From Lathyrus oleraceus (lineage: Eukaryota; Streptophyta; Magnoliopsida; Fabales; Fabaceae), in the NCBI RefSeq assembly GCF_024323335.1, contig NC_066581.1:30934699-30998698 (forward strand): a DNA stretch of 64,000 nucleotides, written 5' to 3'. Below the pieces are notes generated by a model. It was not told the origin of the DNA, searched no databases, and saw only the letters and a list, made by a program, of their open reading frames with translations. Made by a program: the position numbers and the translations under genes. Every line of letters starts with the position of its first letter. Within the stretch, counting starts at the first letter, position 1. This document shows positions 23,930-35,999 of the stretch, in pieces.

Positions 23930-25257
23930 GTAGTATGCTGCAGGTTTAGCTAATACAGGATCTACTGAATGTCAAACTAGATGTTATGATATTCATCCCT
24001 GACAGCAGATACTGAGGTGTAGAACAGTTGGTTGTCTGCTATAACTCAGTATTTAACTTCAGTCTATTTATCAAGGGAATAACAGACCTGGCATAAGGCC
24101 TAATGTCTGAATGTCAAACTGGATGTTATGACATTCATCATTGACAGCATATACTGAATAATAGGCAGGTTGGTTTTCTGCTACAGTTCAGTATGTACCT
24201 CAGTCTGTTCTTCAGGAGGATAACAGACCTGGCATAAGGCAATTTCTGTAAATGTCATATTGGATGTTTTGACATTTATAACTGTAAGATGATACTGAAG
24301 TATAGACTGATTGGTCTTTTACAGTACAACATTTTGTACAGTCTGTTTTCAGAAAAATAACAGACTTAGCATATGGTCTATGTTCTGGACGTCAAACTTA
24401 ATGTTGTGACATTCATTCTTGATAGCATATGCTAAATTGTAGGATGGTTAGTTTTTTTGTTTCAGCATTTTCTCAGGCTATTCTTCAGGAATCCAACACC
24501 TGAGCTAAAATCCAGGAAACTAACAACTGAGCTACAATTAATGAACCTAACAAATAGCCTATTTGTTAGTACCCTAATATGTGGAAATTAGGTCAACTTG
24601 CTTGACCTTAATTTTAGGAAATACAAGTACAAGGCCCAAGTGCTGCAATATAAATGGATGGCAATCCTTCATTCAGAACTCGGAGATTTTAGGCGTGAAG
24701 ATTTTGTTGGTCCATTATACTTCACTGCTGTATTTTTGTGTGTGTCTTGTATTAGGTGTATCTTGTGAGCCAAGCTATTATCACTTAGATGATTGCATTG
24801 GACTAGGGTGTTCATTGAGTTGTAAGTGTTGTGTCACTCTAAGCTTTTAAGCGTGGGTGCTGTGTATCTTGATTAAAGCTGTTAAGCACAATCAAGAGTT
24901 GTTTGAAGTGTGACTTCACTATAAACTTTAATATAATTAAAGGTTGTAATCACTGAGGTGATTGAGGGGGAGTGAGTAGGAACTCTGATCTTAGTGTAAG
25001 ATTGAAATTGCATTGGGTAGGTATTAAGTGATAGGGTTAAACAATTGGTTTAAGGTCTGAATTAATACTACTAATAGTGGATTTCCTCCCTGGCTTGGTA
25101 GCCCCCAGACGTAGGTGTGTGTGACACCGAACTGGGTAAACAATTCCTTGTGTTATTTACTGCACTTAATTTTTAAGTTCTGCATAATTCTTGTCTACAC
25201 AGAATTGGATGTCATAACATCCCGTGTGACATCGAAAGTTTGTTAACTAGAATTTCA

Positions 25258-27709
25258 GTTCCCTAGTGGAGTTTCCTGATCAGAGCCTGATATTTGCTCC
25301 TTCCTCTTTCTTGGATAGTTTCCTCCTAGCAAGGCTGGTGTTGAAGATATTTTTTTCCTTCCCCCAACGGAGAAGTTATCTCCTTCTCCTCGGCAGAGAT
25401 GTTTCTCCAGCAGATATGAGGAAGTTTGGTGATTATTGAAATTTCTGTTTGGTGGTTGTTCCCCACAGAGTTTCATATCTCCCCTTTGTAAGTTCCCCGG
25501 TAGAGTTCTGCGTTGGAACTTCAAGGAAGATGTGTTATTTCCTTCCCCAGCTGAGACTCTACCCCAATACTAGTTTGGCGTTGGAACTTCAAGGAAGATG
25601 TGTTATTTCCTTCCCCCAGTGGACTGTTTGGTTCTTTCTCCGCAGTAGAGATGCTCCTTCCATGGTTAGAAGTGAATATTTGATTGATGTGTTTCTGTTT
25701 GGTGGTTGCTCCCCACAAAATTTTGTATCCCCTGATAAGATCCCCGGTAGAGTTCTGCTATGACTGATCTTCTTCATATTTCTGCGCACTGTTGGAAGAT
25801 CCCCAACTTTGGTGGTTGTGATCCTGTGACTGATCCCCAACAGCGGTCTCTGATTCTCCGGTGATCCTACTTGTTCCCCTACAGTGGCTTTTGTCCCCGA
25901 CAACGACTTTATTTGGTCCTCAACAGTGATTGGTGCTTCCTAGTATTTGTTGTCCCCCCACCAGATTGGATTTTCCCCCGTGGGCCTGGCTTTTGTCTTT
26001 TGAGATGTTATAACGGATGTTTGTCTATTGATCCTTGGACCTGTTTGTGTTAGATATGTCTGTTTGTCAGCATTAATCATACGTAAACCACGCATATACA
26101 TGCATAATTATAGCATTCAGATATTCATGTTGCATTCTTTGCCATATATGTTTTTTTGTTATCTCCTGCTAGTGGTGAAGTATTCTTCCCCAAGCAGATG
26201 GTTGTGTCTGATCTCTCCATATAGAGTCAGCCCCATAGGCAGAAAGTGTCTATCTTTCCTTCTATATTCCCCTTGAGTTATATCCTCATTGGGTTGAGTT
26301 TTGTTTCATTGTGTTTTTCTAGTTTGTTCCTAGATTGACCTCTTTTCTTGTTATTTCCCCTGCAGTTCCCTGTGGTTCAGGTGACCAATTGCTCAGTAAA
26401 CAGTAACTGTTCATTCTCTCCCAGCAGATGTTGTGGCCTTCTACCCAGTAACTGGTAGTTATAATTCCTATTTCTGTGGTTTTCTACCCAGTAACCGGTA
26501 GTTGTAAACCCCATTTTATCCCCTTGCAGAGTTAATCCCTGATATTGTTCATCCTAACCGATGACAGGTATTCTCTTCTGTGGTTTTCTACCCAGTAACC
26601 GGTAGATGTAATCCCCTCTTTGTTGGTTATCTTTATCCAATATTCGGTATTAATATTCCTTCATTTTTTATTATATCACCCAGTAACCGGTGATATATCT
26701 CTTGGATAATTGCTCTGATAAAGTAATTTATCCCTAGCGAGTCATCTTTCATTTATCCTTGTTTGGAAATGATTGTTTCTCCCTTTCTTTTCGGTCGATT
26801 TATCCTTAATTAACCCAGTAGCCGGTTATGGATAATCTTTCATGTGAGTGTGTTATCTATGTTCTGACGGTAATAGATAATATATCTCATGCGCTCTTCA
26901 GTCGATGTCTTTTTCTTCCCCAATCGAGTAAGATTCGTATTTCCTTATGGAGTCGAATGCCCATCCTGTAATCGAGTTTGCTTCTTCAGCCCTCCTTTCA
27001 GATGATGAGTGTCTTGGAAATATTCCCCAATTCACGCATGGTTGGTCACCTATTATATGCCCAGTAATCGGTATCCTTGGTGTTCCTTCTTTCTGCTCCC
27101 TATTATGACTTTTTGTCCCATGTGGAGTCAGATTTTCCTGAGCCGAGATATACCTTTTAGGTCTTCCTCAGATGTTTTCGATGATTGATATCTCTCTCCC
27201 TTATACCGGTCTTAGATATCCTTTCTCCTTGAGCGTATTGTTTTCTCACCTAGTAACCGGTGTTTTGATAACATGTCTCTCTATGAGTTATTACCCAGTA
27301 ATTGGTAATATCCGAAGTATCCCTTGTGGATAGTTTGTTGTATTGACATATTCCCCAATACATGCATCTTTGCGTTAGCACGAGTCTTTCCTTTGATTTA
27401 TTTTTGGGAAATCCCTTCGTGTCTCCCAACAAGTCTTTAAGTCGTGACCTGCTCACGCATTTTTATTCCCTTTATTTCCCCCAGAGTCTCTGTCCCATTT
27501 ATGAGTGTATTACTCATATGGATTTTTAGTTTCTCCTGATTTCTTTTTCTTTGTGGACACATATCCCCACAGATTGTTAATTTCTGCATATATACATTTG
27601 CATCATGAGGTCTCTTAGGGACCAAAATTCGTCTCTTTGTTATTATTTAAGCCCATTCTACCTCGTCGAGACAAAGATTTCGACCTTCATATCTCTGGCT
27701 TGAGTGACC
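25258..27709 (+). other. 3' untranslated region of O1
   Basis: Non-coding stretch homologous to 1-2118 of O0. It is full of C-run motifs of the type TTCCCCAGTGGAG (near 25258, 25362, 25459, 25494, 25542, 25612, 25741, 25836, 26925, 27117 and 27475) that are complementary to the primer-binding site. It holds a 68-bp spaced duplication at 25510-25616 and the AGTAACCGGT repeats at 26390-27310. No supported gene. Confidence 0.8.
26390..27310 (+). repeat. Dispersed CCCAGTAACCGGT repeats in O1
   Basis: About eleven exact or near copies (near 26392, 26437, 26484, 26555, 26588, 26632, 26676, 26812, 27059, 27246 and 27290), largely collinear with those in O0 at 785-1665 but with extra or lost units. 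Confidence 0.85.
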
Positions 27710-27724
27710 TTAAATAGGGGCATC
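27710..27724 (+). other. Polypurine tract of O1
   Basis: TTAAATAGGGGCATC, identical to the O0 tract, ends right at the 3' LTR start. Confidence 0.88.
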
Positions 27725-30700
27725 TGTAAGACCCTAATTTTGACCCTAAGATCCCTCATGGCATCATATCATTGCTCATTGTATTTTGCCTCAAGGATCA
27801 TAGCATCTTGGCTCCTTAACCCTAGGGTTGGGACTTGTGTGAGTTTGTTTGAGACCACCAAGCATGCTTTAATTGTATATTAATGGCTTTTCTTATTTTT
27901 GTTTACTAACCAAAAGCACAAAAATATGTCACTAACATCTTTTGTTTTGAAGCTTAAGCAGTCATGAGATCCAAGGCTCCTAGGAGGCCCCTATGCTCAT
28001 TGAATTGGCCAGATGAGGATGAAGGCAAGCATGACAATGGTTCCCAAATCTCTCAATCATCATATATGCCTCCCAAGTATCTCAATTTGTCAATTTGATC
28101 AAGATACACAAAAAGGGCTTGAGGATTGTTTCCTAAGGAAACCCTAATTCAATTGTGCATTGATTGTGCCTTGCTCATGAAGCAACCTCAACCCATGATC
28201 AAATACAATCAAGGGAAGTTCTTTCATTCATAATTTTATGCATATATGAGCCTATGTGAGTGTCCTCAATCATTCATTCATCAATATTTGAAGTTTGGCT
28301 TTGAGAAGTTGATCAGTCAATTCATCTGACTATTTTGAAATCCACTGAGACCTAACTTTTGATGTGTTTGTCAAATGAAGATGACCCCAAAAGAAATAAT
28401 GTTCTTAAGAACTATATGAACAACTTTCATGTTCATCAAAAATCCATTTGAAACTTGTAAGGTCATCATTCATTTCAAAACATTATAGGTCATTTTGACT
28501 GAAACCCTAATTTTGGGTCAACTTCCCAAGGAGATAACTCCTTCATTGTTTATGGTTTTGAGGTGAGACCAAGTGAATTGGAACATTTGAGATGTCTACT
28601 TCAATTTTTATGTTGGACAAACTTTCATAATCCTAAAAGAAATACATGTGATAATACAAAACATTATAGGTCACTTTGGACCAAAGCCATTGAAATGTGA
28701 AAAAGTCCAACTTCAAGTGCCCATAACTTTCTCATAAAAAATCCAAATGATGCAACATTTAAGTCCAAATTGATTGACTTGAAAATATATACAACTTGGA
28801 TGTTGAAGGTTTTGTTAATTGAGGCTTGCATCATTGAAACAGAAGGGCTTGAAGTTGGTCCATTTTGGCAAATTTCTCAAATACATGTTTTGTACATTGA
28901 ACTTCATGGCCAGTTTTCAATATTTTCTAAACTCCAAATGGACTTTTGTTCAACATAACATTTGTTCCTTATGTCAAAACCTTTCCAACCATTACCAACA
29001 TGCTTATGTTTCAATTTCTCAAATGGCATTTTCGAAGAGGTGAAGTTTTGTGATCATTTATGCATGACATGTCAAATTTCCATGCACAAGCTTATGCATT
29101 GCATTTTGCATGTCCAAACCATCTCATAATCATTTCAGCTTGCATTTGCAATGGATTTTGGGCCTCACATGCGCCTGTACAGGCCCATGCATGGGGGACC
29201 CAAGTTCATGCACACACGAGTTTGATCATGCCTTGCATCAGCTTTTGCTATAAATAGACATGCTTGCTTCACTTGAAAACTAACCTAAAGGCGCCTGAAG
29301 TTCTGCTCAACTGATTCCCCAACCCTCCATTAAAGGAATTCTGAATTTTTCTGTTCACTTTTCAAGCTCAAATTTCAACTTCGTTTGTTGATCTTTGGCT
29401 TCTAAATTCCTTAGCCTTGCTTCCTTGTTACTTCAAGATCAAGCTGCACACGAGGATTGGATTGGATCAAGCTCACACAAACTACACTTCAAAGGTTTAT
29501 CTCATAATTGTTTTCCTTCGAATCTCTCTTGTTATTGTGCATTGCTTGGTTTGGTTGGCATCTCTGAAGTCCTCATGTGAGAGGCAATTGATTTGTGGTT
29601 TTAATTTTGAGAATTGGACAAGTTCAGATTGAACACCTCATATTTCAATCTCAGATTTCTTCCTCCATGGGAATCTTGAGAAGAAACTAAGGTCATAGGG
29701 GTGATGTACATCACCCCACCTTTCGAATGATGTATGCATCGCATACTATGGTTGAGGTTTGAAAACTTGCAACCGGTGGCCAAAATTGGCCTTCTCACCG
29801 GAGAAGACGGTGGTTTCCACCACCGTCCCCACGCGTCCAAACCTTGGCCATTGGATGGATGTTGCCAAATCTAATCCCAACCCTTGGTTGTTATGACTTA
29901 TTTTAATTCATTGTGCCACGCTGTTGACCAAAGTGCACCATGCACGCGCGTTTTCCAGCCCCAAGATCAGCCACGTCAATTAATGAAGTGGATCTGATGC
30001 CTCAGGATTTTTGCTATTTTTAATTTCGGTTTTAATTTTCTTTTATTCCATTTTATTTTTAAAATTCATAACTTCTTTATTTGGAATCACAAAAATATGG
30101 GACCAATTGCAAAAAATTTCTCTTGAATTCTAGTTTCTAAAAATGATTTTTAATTATTTTTGTGATTCCATTTAATATTTTTTGTGAATTATTTCATTTC
30201 TGGTTGTTTTTAATTCATTTAAAATACATTTTGATATTCAAAAATGCCAAAAATATTTTCTTAACATCTTTGGATGATGATGGATCTATGAAAAATATTC
30301 TCATCAATTTCTTAACTGATTTGAGATTTATTTGAGATTTTAGTCCAATTATGTTATTTTTCTTCATTTTTAATTGTTTAAAATTAGTTTCTGTTTTCAA
30401 AAAATGTTGAAAATTTTTGTCAAGCCTTGTTTGACCATGTTAGACTTATGATGATCCAATTGGACTTATCCAAGTTGATTTGAATTGGATTTGAAGTTTG
30501 ATCTTTATTTGTTCATTTTATTTCAAGTATTATTTTAATTCCAAAAAATACCAAAAATATGTTTGACCTTTCTTGACTTCTAAGTTTCATTTCACTTCTG
30601 TTTACCATTGATTGATGATGATTCCATTCATGTTTGATCAATGTGTTTTGGTTATGTCTTTTGATTTCTCATTTGGATTCATTCCATTTCCATCTTCATC

Positions 30701-32630
30701 GTCTTCTTTTTCTTTTGACCAGTGAGTTAATGATTGGTGGTTAGCCTTGACATATGAGAGGCTTAACCTTCTTTGATCCAAATCAAATTCATCTTGATCA
30801 AAGATCAAGTGAATTGCTTTGTGTCCAAGATAGGTTGCTTCTTGGTCAAGCAAAAAACCTAAATTCATACAAGGTCATTCTGCTATTCTTTTGGCATGGT
30901 AAGTTGTAGGATCTTGGCTTACTAGTCATGGTCTCTAACTTGTGTTTATTTGCCTATAGTTTTATTGAACGGCCTCAGATAGGTGTGACTACTACAATAG
31001 GCCACTTACGATTGCTTAACATAGCGCTAAATTGCCTTGTGGCACACTAACACTAACTATTAATCACTAAGTTTTAATTCAAGCATTTAATTCTTGCAAT
31101 TTATTTTAATGCAATTTAATTTCTTGCTCATTTATTCATATTATCTTTTGCCCTTTGCTCACTTGAGCTCATGTTTCTGTTTATGCAATTTGCCTTTTGC
31201 TCACTTGAGCATATTATTGTGTATATACTATTTGCTTGTGTTTGTTTTTTTTTTTTTTTTGTGAACCCCATGCAAAAGGAGAAAGGACTTAGAATTAGGA
31301 CCTTACATATGCTAAATGGAGTTTCAAGAGCAACTAGGCCTCATGCCTTTAGAATGCTAAGAAATGTTGAAGAGCAACTAGGCTTCATGCCTTTAGAATG
31401 CTTAATCTTAAAGATGAATTAAAAGGACCTCTAATTCTAAACTCACTCTTGTCCATTCTTTCTATTGCATTGTGGAACTTTTTGATTTGTGTGTTCTTGT
31501 GTGATAGGGATACCAAAACTTGAGCTATTAGAAGGACCATTGTCATAAGCATCCAAGTTAATAGTGACAAGTCCAAATTGGAGAATCCTAGGAGCTTGAT
31601 TGAATATTTGCTTGATTGCTTGAGTTAATTGCTTATTACTTGCTAAGTCCAAAGGAAAGGAGTAACTTGGATCATCTTTATGATCTCAAGAAGGAATCTC
31701 CAAGTGGTTTTATTTCTCTTCCCTCATCTTTTGCATGTTTAGGACCTAGCCCTTCTCTTCTTCTCTCCACTCTAACCCAAGCCAAACTTTTTGTGCAAAC
31801 ATTGACATTGTTTTCAAAATTAGAAACCTAGGCACTATGCCTTTGATTTTTTTCAAACTCTTTTCATAATACTTATTTTGAATTAAACCTTAAGTCAACT
31901 TTGACTTTATTTTGTGAATACCTGTAATTTGTAAATACAACTCACTCAATTGTTTTTGTGGTTCCAATGGCCACTTTTGCCAAAGCTTTTCATAAACACT
32001 ATCTATTAGGTTTGAGTTATCATAGAGGTTGATGTAAACCTCACCTGTATCCTTAGTGATTGGACTATAAGTCTTCCATACTTATTATAGGGTGGATCCC
32101 TCACTAGTATGTTAAAGCTCTCCTCACAAGGTGGATTTGTGGTTTAGGTTGAGTTTTCTCCCTTTGATAACAAAAGACCTTAAGGCTTTTGACCAATCAA
32201 TTCACCAACTTATTTTGAGATTTTTACTCCGAACTACGAGGTTTTGATCCTACCTTTGTGATGGTACGTAGGCAATGGGTTTATCCATTCAAACAACAAA
32301 ATTGTAAATATGTATATTCTTTTCTCATCTCCCCAATCTTGTTTGCATAAATATTTTCACAAATACCAACCTACCATACAACATTTGTAAAAAGGGCTCC
32401 CTTAGAGTACTAAGGATGTTTTGGGTGCTTAAAACCTTCCCATTGCATAACCAACCCCCTTACCCAGATCTCTGACATTTTTATTAGTTTTTGATTTGAT
32501 AAAACTTCTCCGTTTTTTATTCGCTTTCTAACCTTTCCTTTGGATAAATAGAAGTGCGGTGGCGACTCGAATTGTATGATTAACTTTTGATTTAGTCAAT
32601 AAATCTAAAGATAACGAATACCCCTCTACA
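27725..32630 (+). repeat. 3' LTR of O1 (4906 bp)
   Basis: It begins TGTAAGACCC and ends CCCCTCTACA. It matches the 5' LTR with scattered substitutions and small indels. TATA box at 29249-29256, 20-nt palindrome at 29698-29717, perfect hairpin at 29806-29827, conserved block at 31008-31027, two-hairpin motif at 32234-32289, stem-loop at 32400-32415, primer-binding-site look-alike at 32560-32568. Confidence 0.93.
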
Positions 32631-32635
32631 CCAAC
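32631..32635. repeat. Target-site duplication of O1, right copy (ccaac)
   Basis: Identical to 6749-6753. Confidence 0.95.
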
Positions 32636-32895
32636 CTACAACACATATTTGCAAAAAGGGTTCCCTTAGAATACTAAGAATGTTTTGGATGCGTAAAACC
32701 TTCCCATTTCATAACCAACCCCCTTACCCAGATCTCTGACATTTTTATTAGTTTTTTTTTGAAAAACTTCTTACCTTGGCTTTTGTTCGCTTTTTAGCCT
32801 TTCCTTTGGACAAATAAAAGTGTGGTGGCGACTCGAATTGTATGTTTACTTTTGGTTTAGTGAATAAACCTAAAGGTAACGAAAACCCCGCTACA
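32636..32895 (+). mobile_element. 3' LTR of O0, second part
   Basis: This continues the LTR interrupted at 6753, with the same sequence order as the last 260 bases of the O1 LTR, and ends CCCCGCTACA. The stem-loop at 32664-32679 has one broken pair, consistent with an older copy. The 5 bases that follow (gactc) should be the O0 target-site duplication; its partner lies outside the window. Confidence 0.9.
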
Positions 32896-33153
32896 GACTC
32901 CAATACATTCAGGAAAACTATTGATTTATGGCAAAAGGACAAAGATGGGTACCGTGCAAAGATCAACAGTTTGATGGAATTCTGCAATTGGATGGCTCAA
33001 GATATGCCTTGGAGATTGAGAGAGGCAGTGGAGGTATTGGACCAATACGCCACACATCCCGCTGTGATCAGTTTTGTTATGATGTGTGAGGGAATGGTGA
33101 AGAGGTTCAAGTTTGAATTAGAAGAACTCATAACCCGAAAGACTGTTGTGTGA
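32896..33153 (+). pseudogene. C-terminal part of ORF1 of Ogre-like element A
   Basis: The open frame begins exactly where the O0 LTR ends and runs to a TGA at 33151-33153. It encodes about 85 residues with YRAKINSLMEFCNWMAQDM, a pattern of the C-terminal, likely coiled-coil, region of Ogre ORF1. The upstream part must lie left of the window, on the other side of O0. Family assignment rests on position before gag and on overall similarity to this protein class; the O1 ORF1 in this window belongs to a different branch and aligns poorly. Confidence 0.7.
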
Positions 33154-33431
33154 TTTTTCCATTTTTTCTTGTATTCAGTTTATGCTTTTGCAAAAGTTTA
33201 GTATTTGAGATGTATTGGTTTGAGCGGACCTGCCTTTGTATCCCGTGCTTTGACCAATTGAATGAATGAGGATGGACCTCACTTTTATTTCCTGACTTTA
33301 TGTTTCTTCGAATGCTTAATAAAACTACAACCGATATGAAAAACTCCCTGGAAATAAAAAAAACATCTTTTTCATTTGAATGCATCTACCCCATTACATA
33401 TTTCATTTCAAAAAACTTACCCAACCTCTTT
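33154..33431 (+). other. Spacer between ORF1 and gag of element A
   Basis: AT-rich non-coding spacer. It ends near TTCTATTCAG, which could serve as a splice acceptor just before the gag frame. No other feature seen. Confidence 0.5.
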
Positions 33432-33984
33432 ACCTTCTATTCAGTAACGCTGACTAATCATCACCAATACGAGACGCGAAGCAACTACATGATAACGTTG
33501 GAGCAAGTTGAGGCTAATCAAGCCACCATGAGGACATACATCACTGCTATCCAAGAAAAGATGGATCAGCTGCTAGAGACAATGCTAGCAATTGCCCAAA
33601 GAGAAAAGGTTGTGGAGGCAGAAATTGGAACAAGGAAGAACGACAACCACACTGGCACGTCGGGATTGGTCAATCAAGACGAAAGCTTCACTCACGCCAA
33701 AAAAATCCTGGTTCATATACTTATAGGAAACAAAGGAGATGGAGATCGTGTAGAGCCTTCTGATGTGTATGCTCAGTATGAGTCTGAAATGGGAGGAGAT
33801 GATCCGTACGATGATTTTTATGTACCCGATCCACCAAAGCCTAAAGTTCTTCCAGATCCCGCTACAAAAAGGCTTCACGCCTTGGAAAAGAAGATCAAAG
33901 CTATAGAGGGTAATAACATCTTTGGTTCCGCAGCCATGAACATGCGATTGGTGTCAAATTTGGTCATCCCGTATAAATTTAAAA
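33432..33984 (+). pseudogene. gag: gag of element A, 5' part, cut by the copia element M
   Basis: The frame contains HQYETRSNYMITLEQVEANQ, a coiled-coil N-terminus of Tat-clade Gag, and then a conserved patch with MRLVSNLVIPYKFKM at the point of truncation. The frame is open up to 33984, where the M LTR begins. The rest of gag is not found on the other side of M. Gag would form the particle core; this fragment cannot. Confidence 0.85.
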
Positions 33985-34562
33985 TGAAATTCTGGTATGA
34001 GATATGAGATGTCGAAGGTAATGTCACAACACTAATATCTGAACAATACAAACAGGATAAAAGATAAAGAACAATAATGCAATATACACAAGCAATTGTT
34101 AACCCAGTTCGGTGCAAACTCACCTACGTTTGGTGGCTATCAAGCCAGGAAGGAAATCCACTAAACAGAATCAGTTCAAAGACTCTCAGTAAACAACTTC
34201 AAGTTACAGTCTTTTCACCTAATCTCTACCCGTGTGACTTCTACCTAAGAACTCTTAGATATGAGATCCTACTCACTCCCCCTCAATCACAACAGTGATA
34301 TAAAACAAGAATTACAATGAAAAGAATACACTCTTCAAAGACACATACTTGATCTTACATAAAAGCTTCAATCAAGTAAACACACACTCATGCTTCAAAG
34401 CTTAGAGTGGACAAATTACAACTCAAAAATCAGACCAATTCAATCATCTATGGATGAATTGAATGGCTTATAATTCACACGACCACACAAGACTTAAACC
34501 CTTATTCTCTCTCAATATTTCGTTCGTTATTTCTTGTGTATAAAACCAGGTTTTCCATGTCC

Positions 34563-34570
34563 TTTTTATA
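34563..34570 (-). promoter_or_regulatory. TATA box of the M 3' LTR
   Basis: TATAAAAA on the minus strand. The homologous site in the 5' LTR is at 62978-62985 (TATATAAA). Confidence 0.65.
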
Positions 34571-34752
34571 GAAGCAATTGGCTGGGCTTGGACATCATAA
34601 AACCCTAAAAATATTTTCTATTCATATCTTCTCATGACAGTTGATTATATCTCTTTGGAAAATAAGTCAATCTAGTTGTAATTACTGATTCATAGCATGT
34701 TCAATCATCTCATCAATCGTACACAGATTTGCATTAAAAACGCAATCACATA

Positions 34753-34783
34753 ATACATAACATTCAGACTGAATGTTATGTAT
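34753..34783. other. 31-nt palindrome in the M LTR
   Basis: ATACATAACATTCAG and its exact reverse complement flank a single A. The 5' LTR copy (63167-63197) has one mismatch. Confidence 0.85.
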
Positions 34784-34940
34784 ACAGATGTCATGACATT
34801 GGGTCTGACATCTTAATAAAATCCTGCATAATCACATTTTAAACATCCTGCGGGTACATGTTATCTTATGTCAAGACAACACATGTGACAACTTGTGAAC
34901 ACTCTAGGTTTTACCAAAATTGCTGCCAACACAAGAACCA

Positions 34941-35624
34941 ATAAACTCCCCCTTTGGCAAATTTTGGCTAAAACATAAATCAGTCCATTTGTTCACAAGA
35001 GTACAAAAAACATATCAGCAGATAAGCAGCAGCAGAAGTAATAAACCACATATTTACTAGCTATAAAAGTAACTAGTAAACATATATTAAGCACATATGT
35101 GCTTCTTCTCCCCCTAAGTCTGTTCAACACAGACATCTCCTTCAACAACACCTGTAACATCCATCACTCCATCTGACATCTCCTTCAACATCACCTGTAC
35201 AACACAGAACATTATTCTGTTCAACATCAGCTGTCATCTGTTTATAGCCTAGCTACTTCATAGCACATATTAACTGCAGCTCTCGTCTACATATTAACTT
35301 CAGCTCTCCACACCACATATTAACTTCTCCCCCTTTTTAGTCAAAATAGACCAAAGAGACCAATGAATCAAAATAAATGTCTATTAGTCCAACAGAGAAT
35401 GTCACATAGAATGTTATAACTTATAAAATGTTAAAACAAATTGTCAGGTGTTACAGAACCATAATTATACACAGCTATATCAGCTGAGATAAAAGAAATC
35501 CATAGAAATCACAAAGAACCCAAAAATTACATCATGGCATCAAAACAAGACTTCCAAAAAAAACATCAAACATCAAGCATCAAACAACACATCATCATAA
35601 CAGGGGGTTCATCTTCACCACAAC
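34941..35624 (-). other. 3' untranslated region and polypurine tract of M
   Basis: On the minus strand a purine-rich GCCAAAGGGGGAG (34945-34960) precedes the 3' LTR. The rest is AT-rich non-coding sequence after the env-like ORF, with repeated short ACATC/TTAAC motifs. No gene seen. Confidence 0.75.
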
Positions 35625-35900
35625 TCAGTCAGAGGAGGTAGCATCTTCATCACCTTCAGATCCAGAACTGCCACTAGATTTATCTTGAGATTCAGACCTC
35701 TCACTTGAGGTGTGGGCATCTGTTTCCTTGGCTTCACCAACATTATCCATATCTCTTTGCTCCAATCTACTAATTAGAACTTCCAGAGCTTCTTTCCTGG
35801 CTTTAGCCACCCTAATCCCAGTCTCCAATTCCTTATAGGTCTCTTTCAGTTCAGTAATCAGGCCACCTTGAGAGGTTGGCTTCTTCATAGCAAATGTCAT
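35625..35900 (-). pseudogene. C-terminal piece of the env-like protein of M
   Basis: About 91 residues, with KELETGIRVAKARKEALEVL, a heptad-like charged stretch, then a serine- and acid-rich tail. In SIRE elements the env-like protein ends in a coiled-coil region, so this is probably its tail, separated from the main frame (36000-37415) by a short segment with stops and a frame change. No membrane anchor is visible here. Confidence 0.6.
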
Positions 35901-35999
35901 GACAATGTCATTGACATGACTGCCTTCAAATAACTTGTAATGAACTTACAATGGAGGTTTTCTTCTACTAGGGATATCACTTGTGCTAAAAATACCACG

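Larger units (their letters stand above)
23738..25257 (+). mobile_element. 3' end of a SIRE-type Ty1/copia element (m): polypurine tract plus LTR
   Basis: It begins with sequence matching the M element just before its 3' LTR (GCCAAAATTTGCCAAAGGGGG type). The LTR follows at about 23769, starting TGTAGATGTTTG, and ends AGAATTTCA at 25257, the same end as the M LTR. The 5' part of this copia element is absent. The LTR is about 1.5 kb. Repeated TGTCATGACA palindromes are present, as in M. Confidence 0.8.
6754..32630 (+). mobile_element. Ogre element O1 (Ty3/gypsy, Tat clade), full span with nested insertions
   Basis: It has two LTRs of about 4.9 kb, a tRNA-Arg-type primer-binding site, ORF1, gag, protease, an intron, the very start of the RT region, a long 3' untranslated region and a polypurine tract, in the order known for Ogre. 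It is bounded by a perfect 5-bp duplication. It contains a solo LTR (14622-20150) and a SIRE-type copia 3' end (about 23738-25257). The RT core, RNase H and integrase are absent. Without the nested pieces it measures about 18.8 kb. Stops and frameshifts in every gene mean it is not autonomous. Confidence 0.93.
33985..34940 (-). repeat. 3' LTR of M
   Basis: On the + strand it starts TGAAATTCTGG and ends about AAGAACCA. It matches the 5' LTR at 62401-63355. Minus-strand TATA box (TATAAAAA) at 34563-34570. A perfect 31-nt palindrome lies at 34753-34783. The outer boundary near 34931-34940 is uncertain by about 9 bases. Confidence 0.9.
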
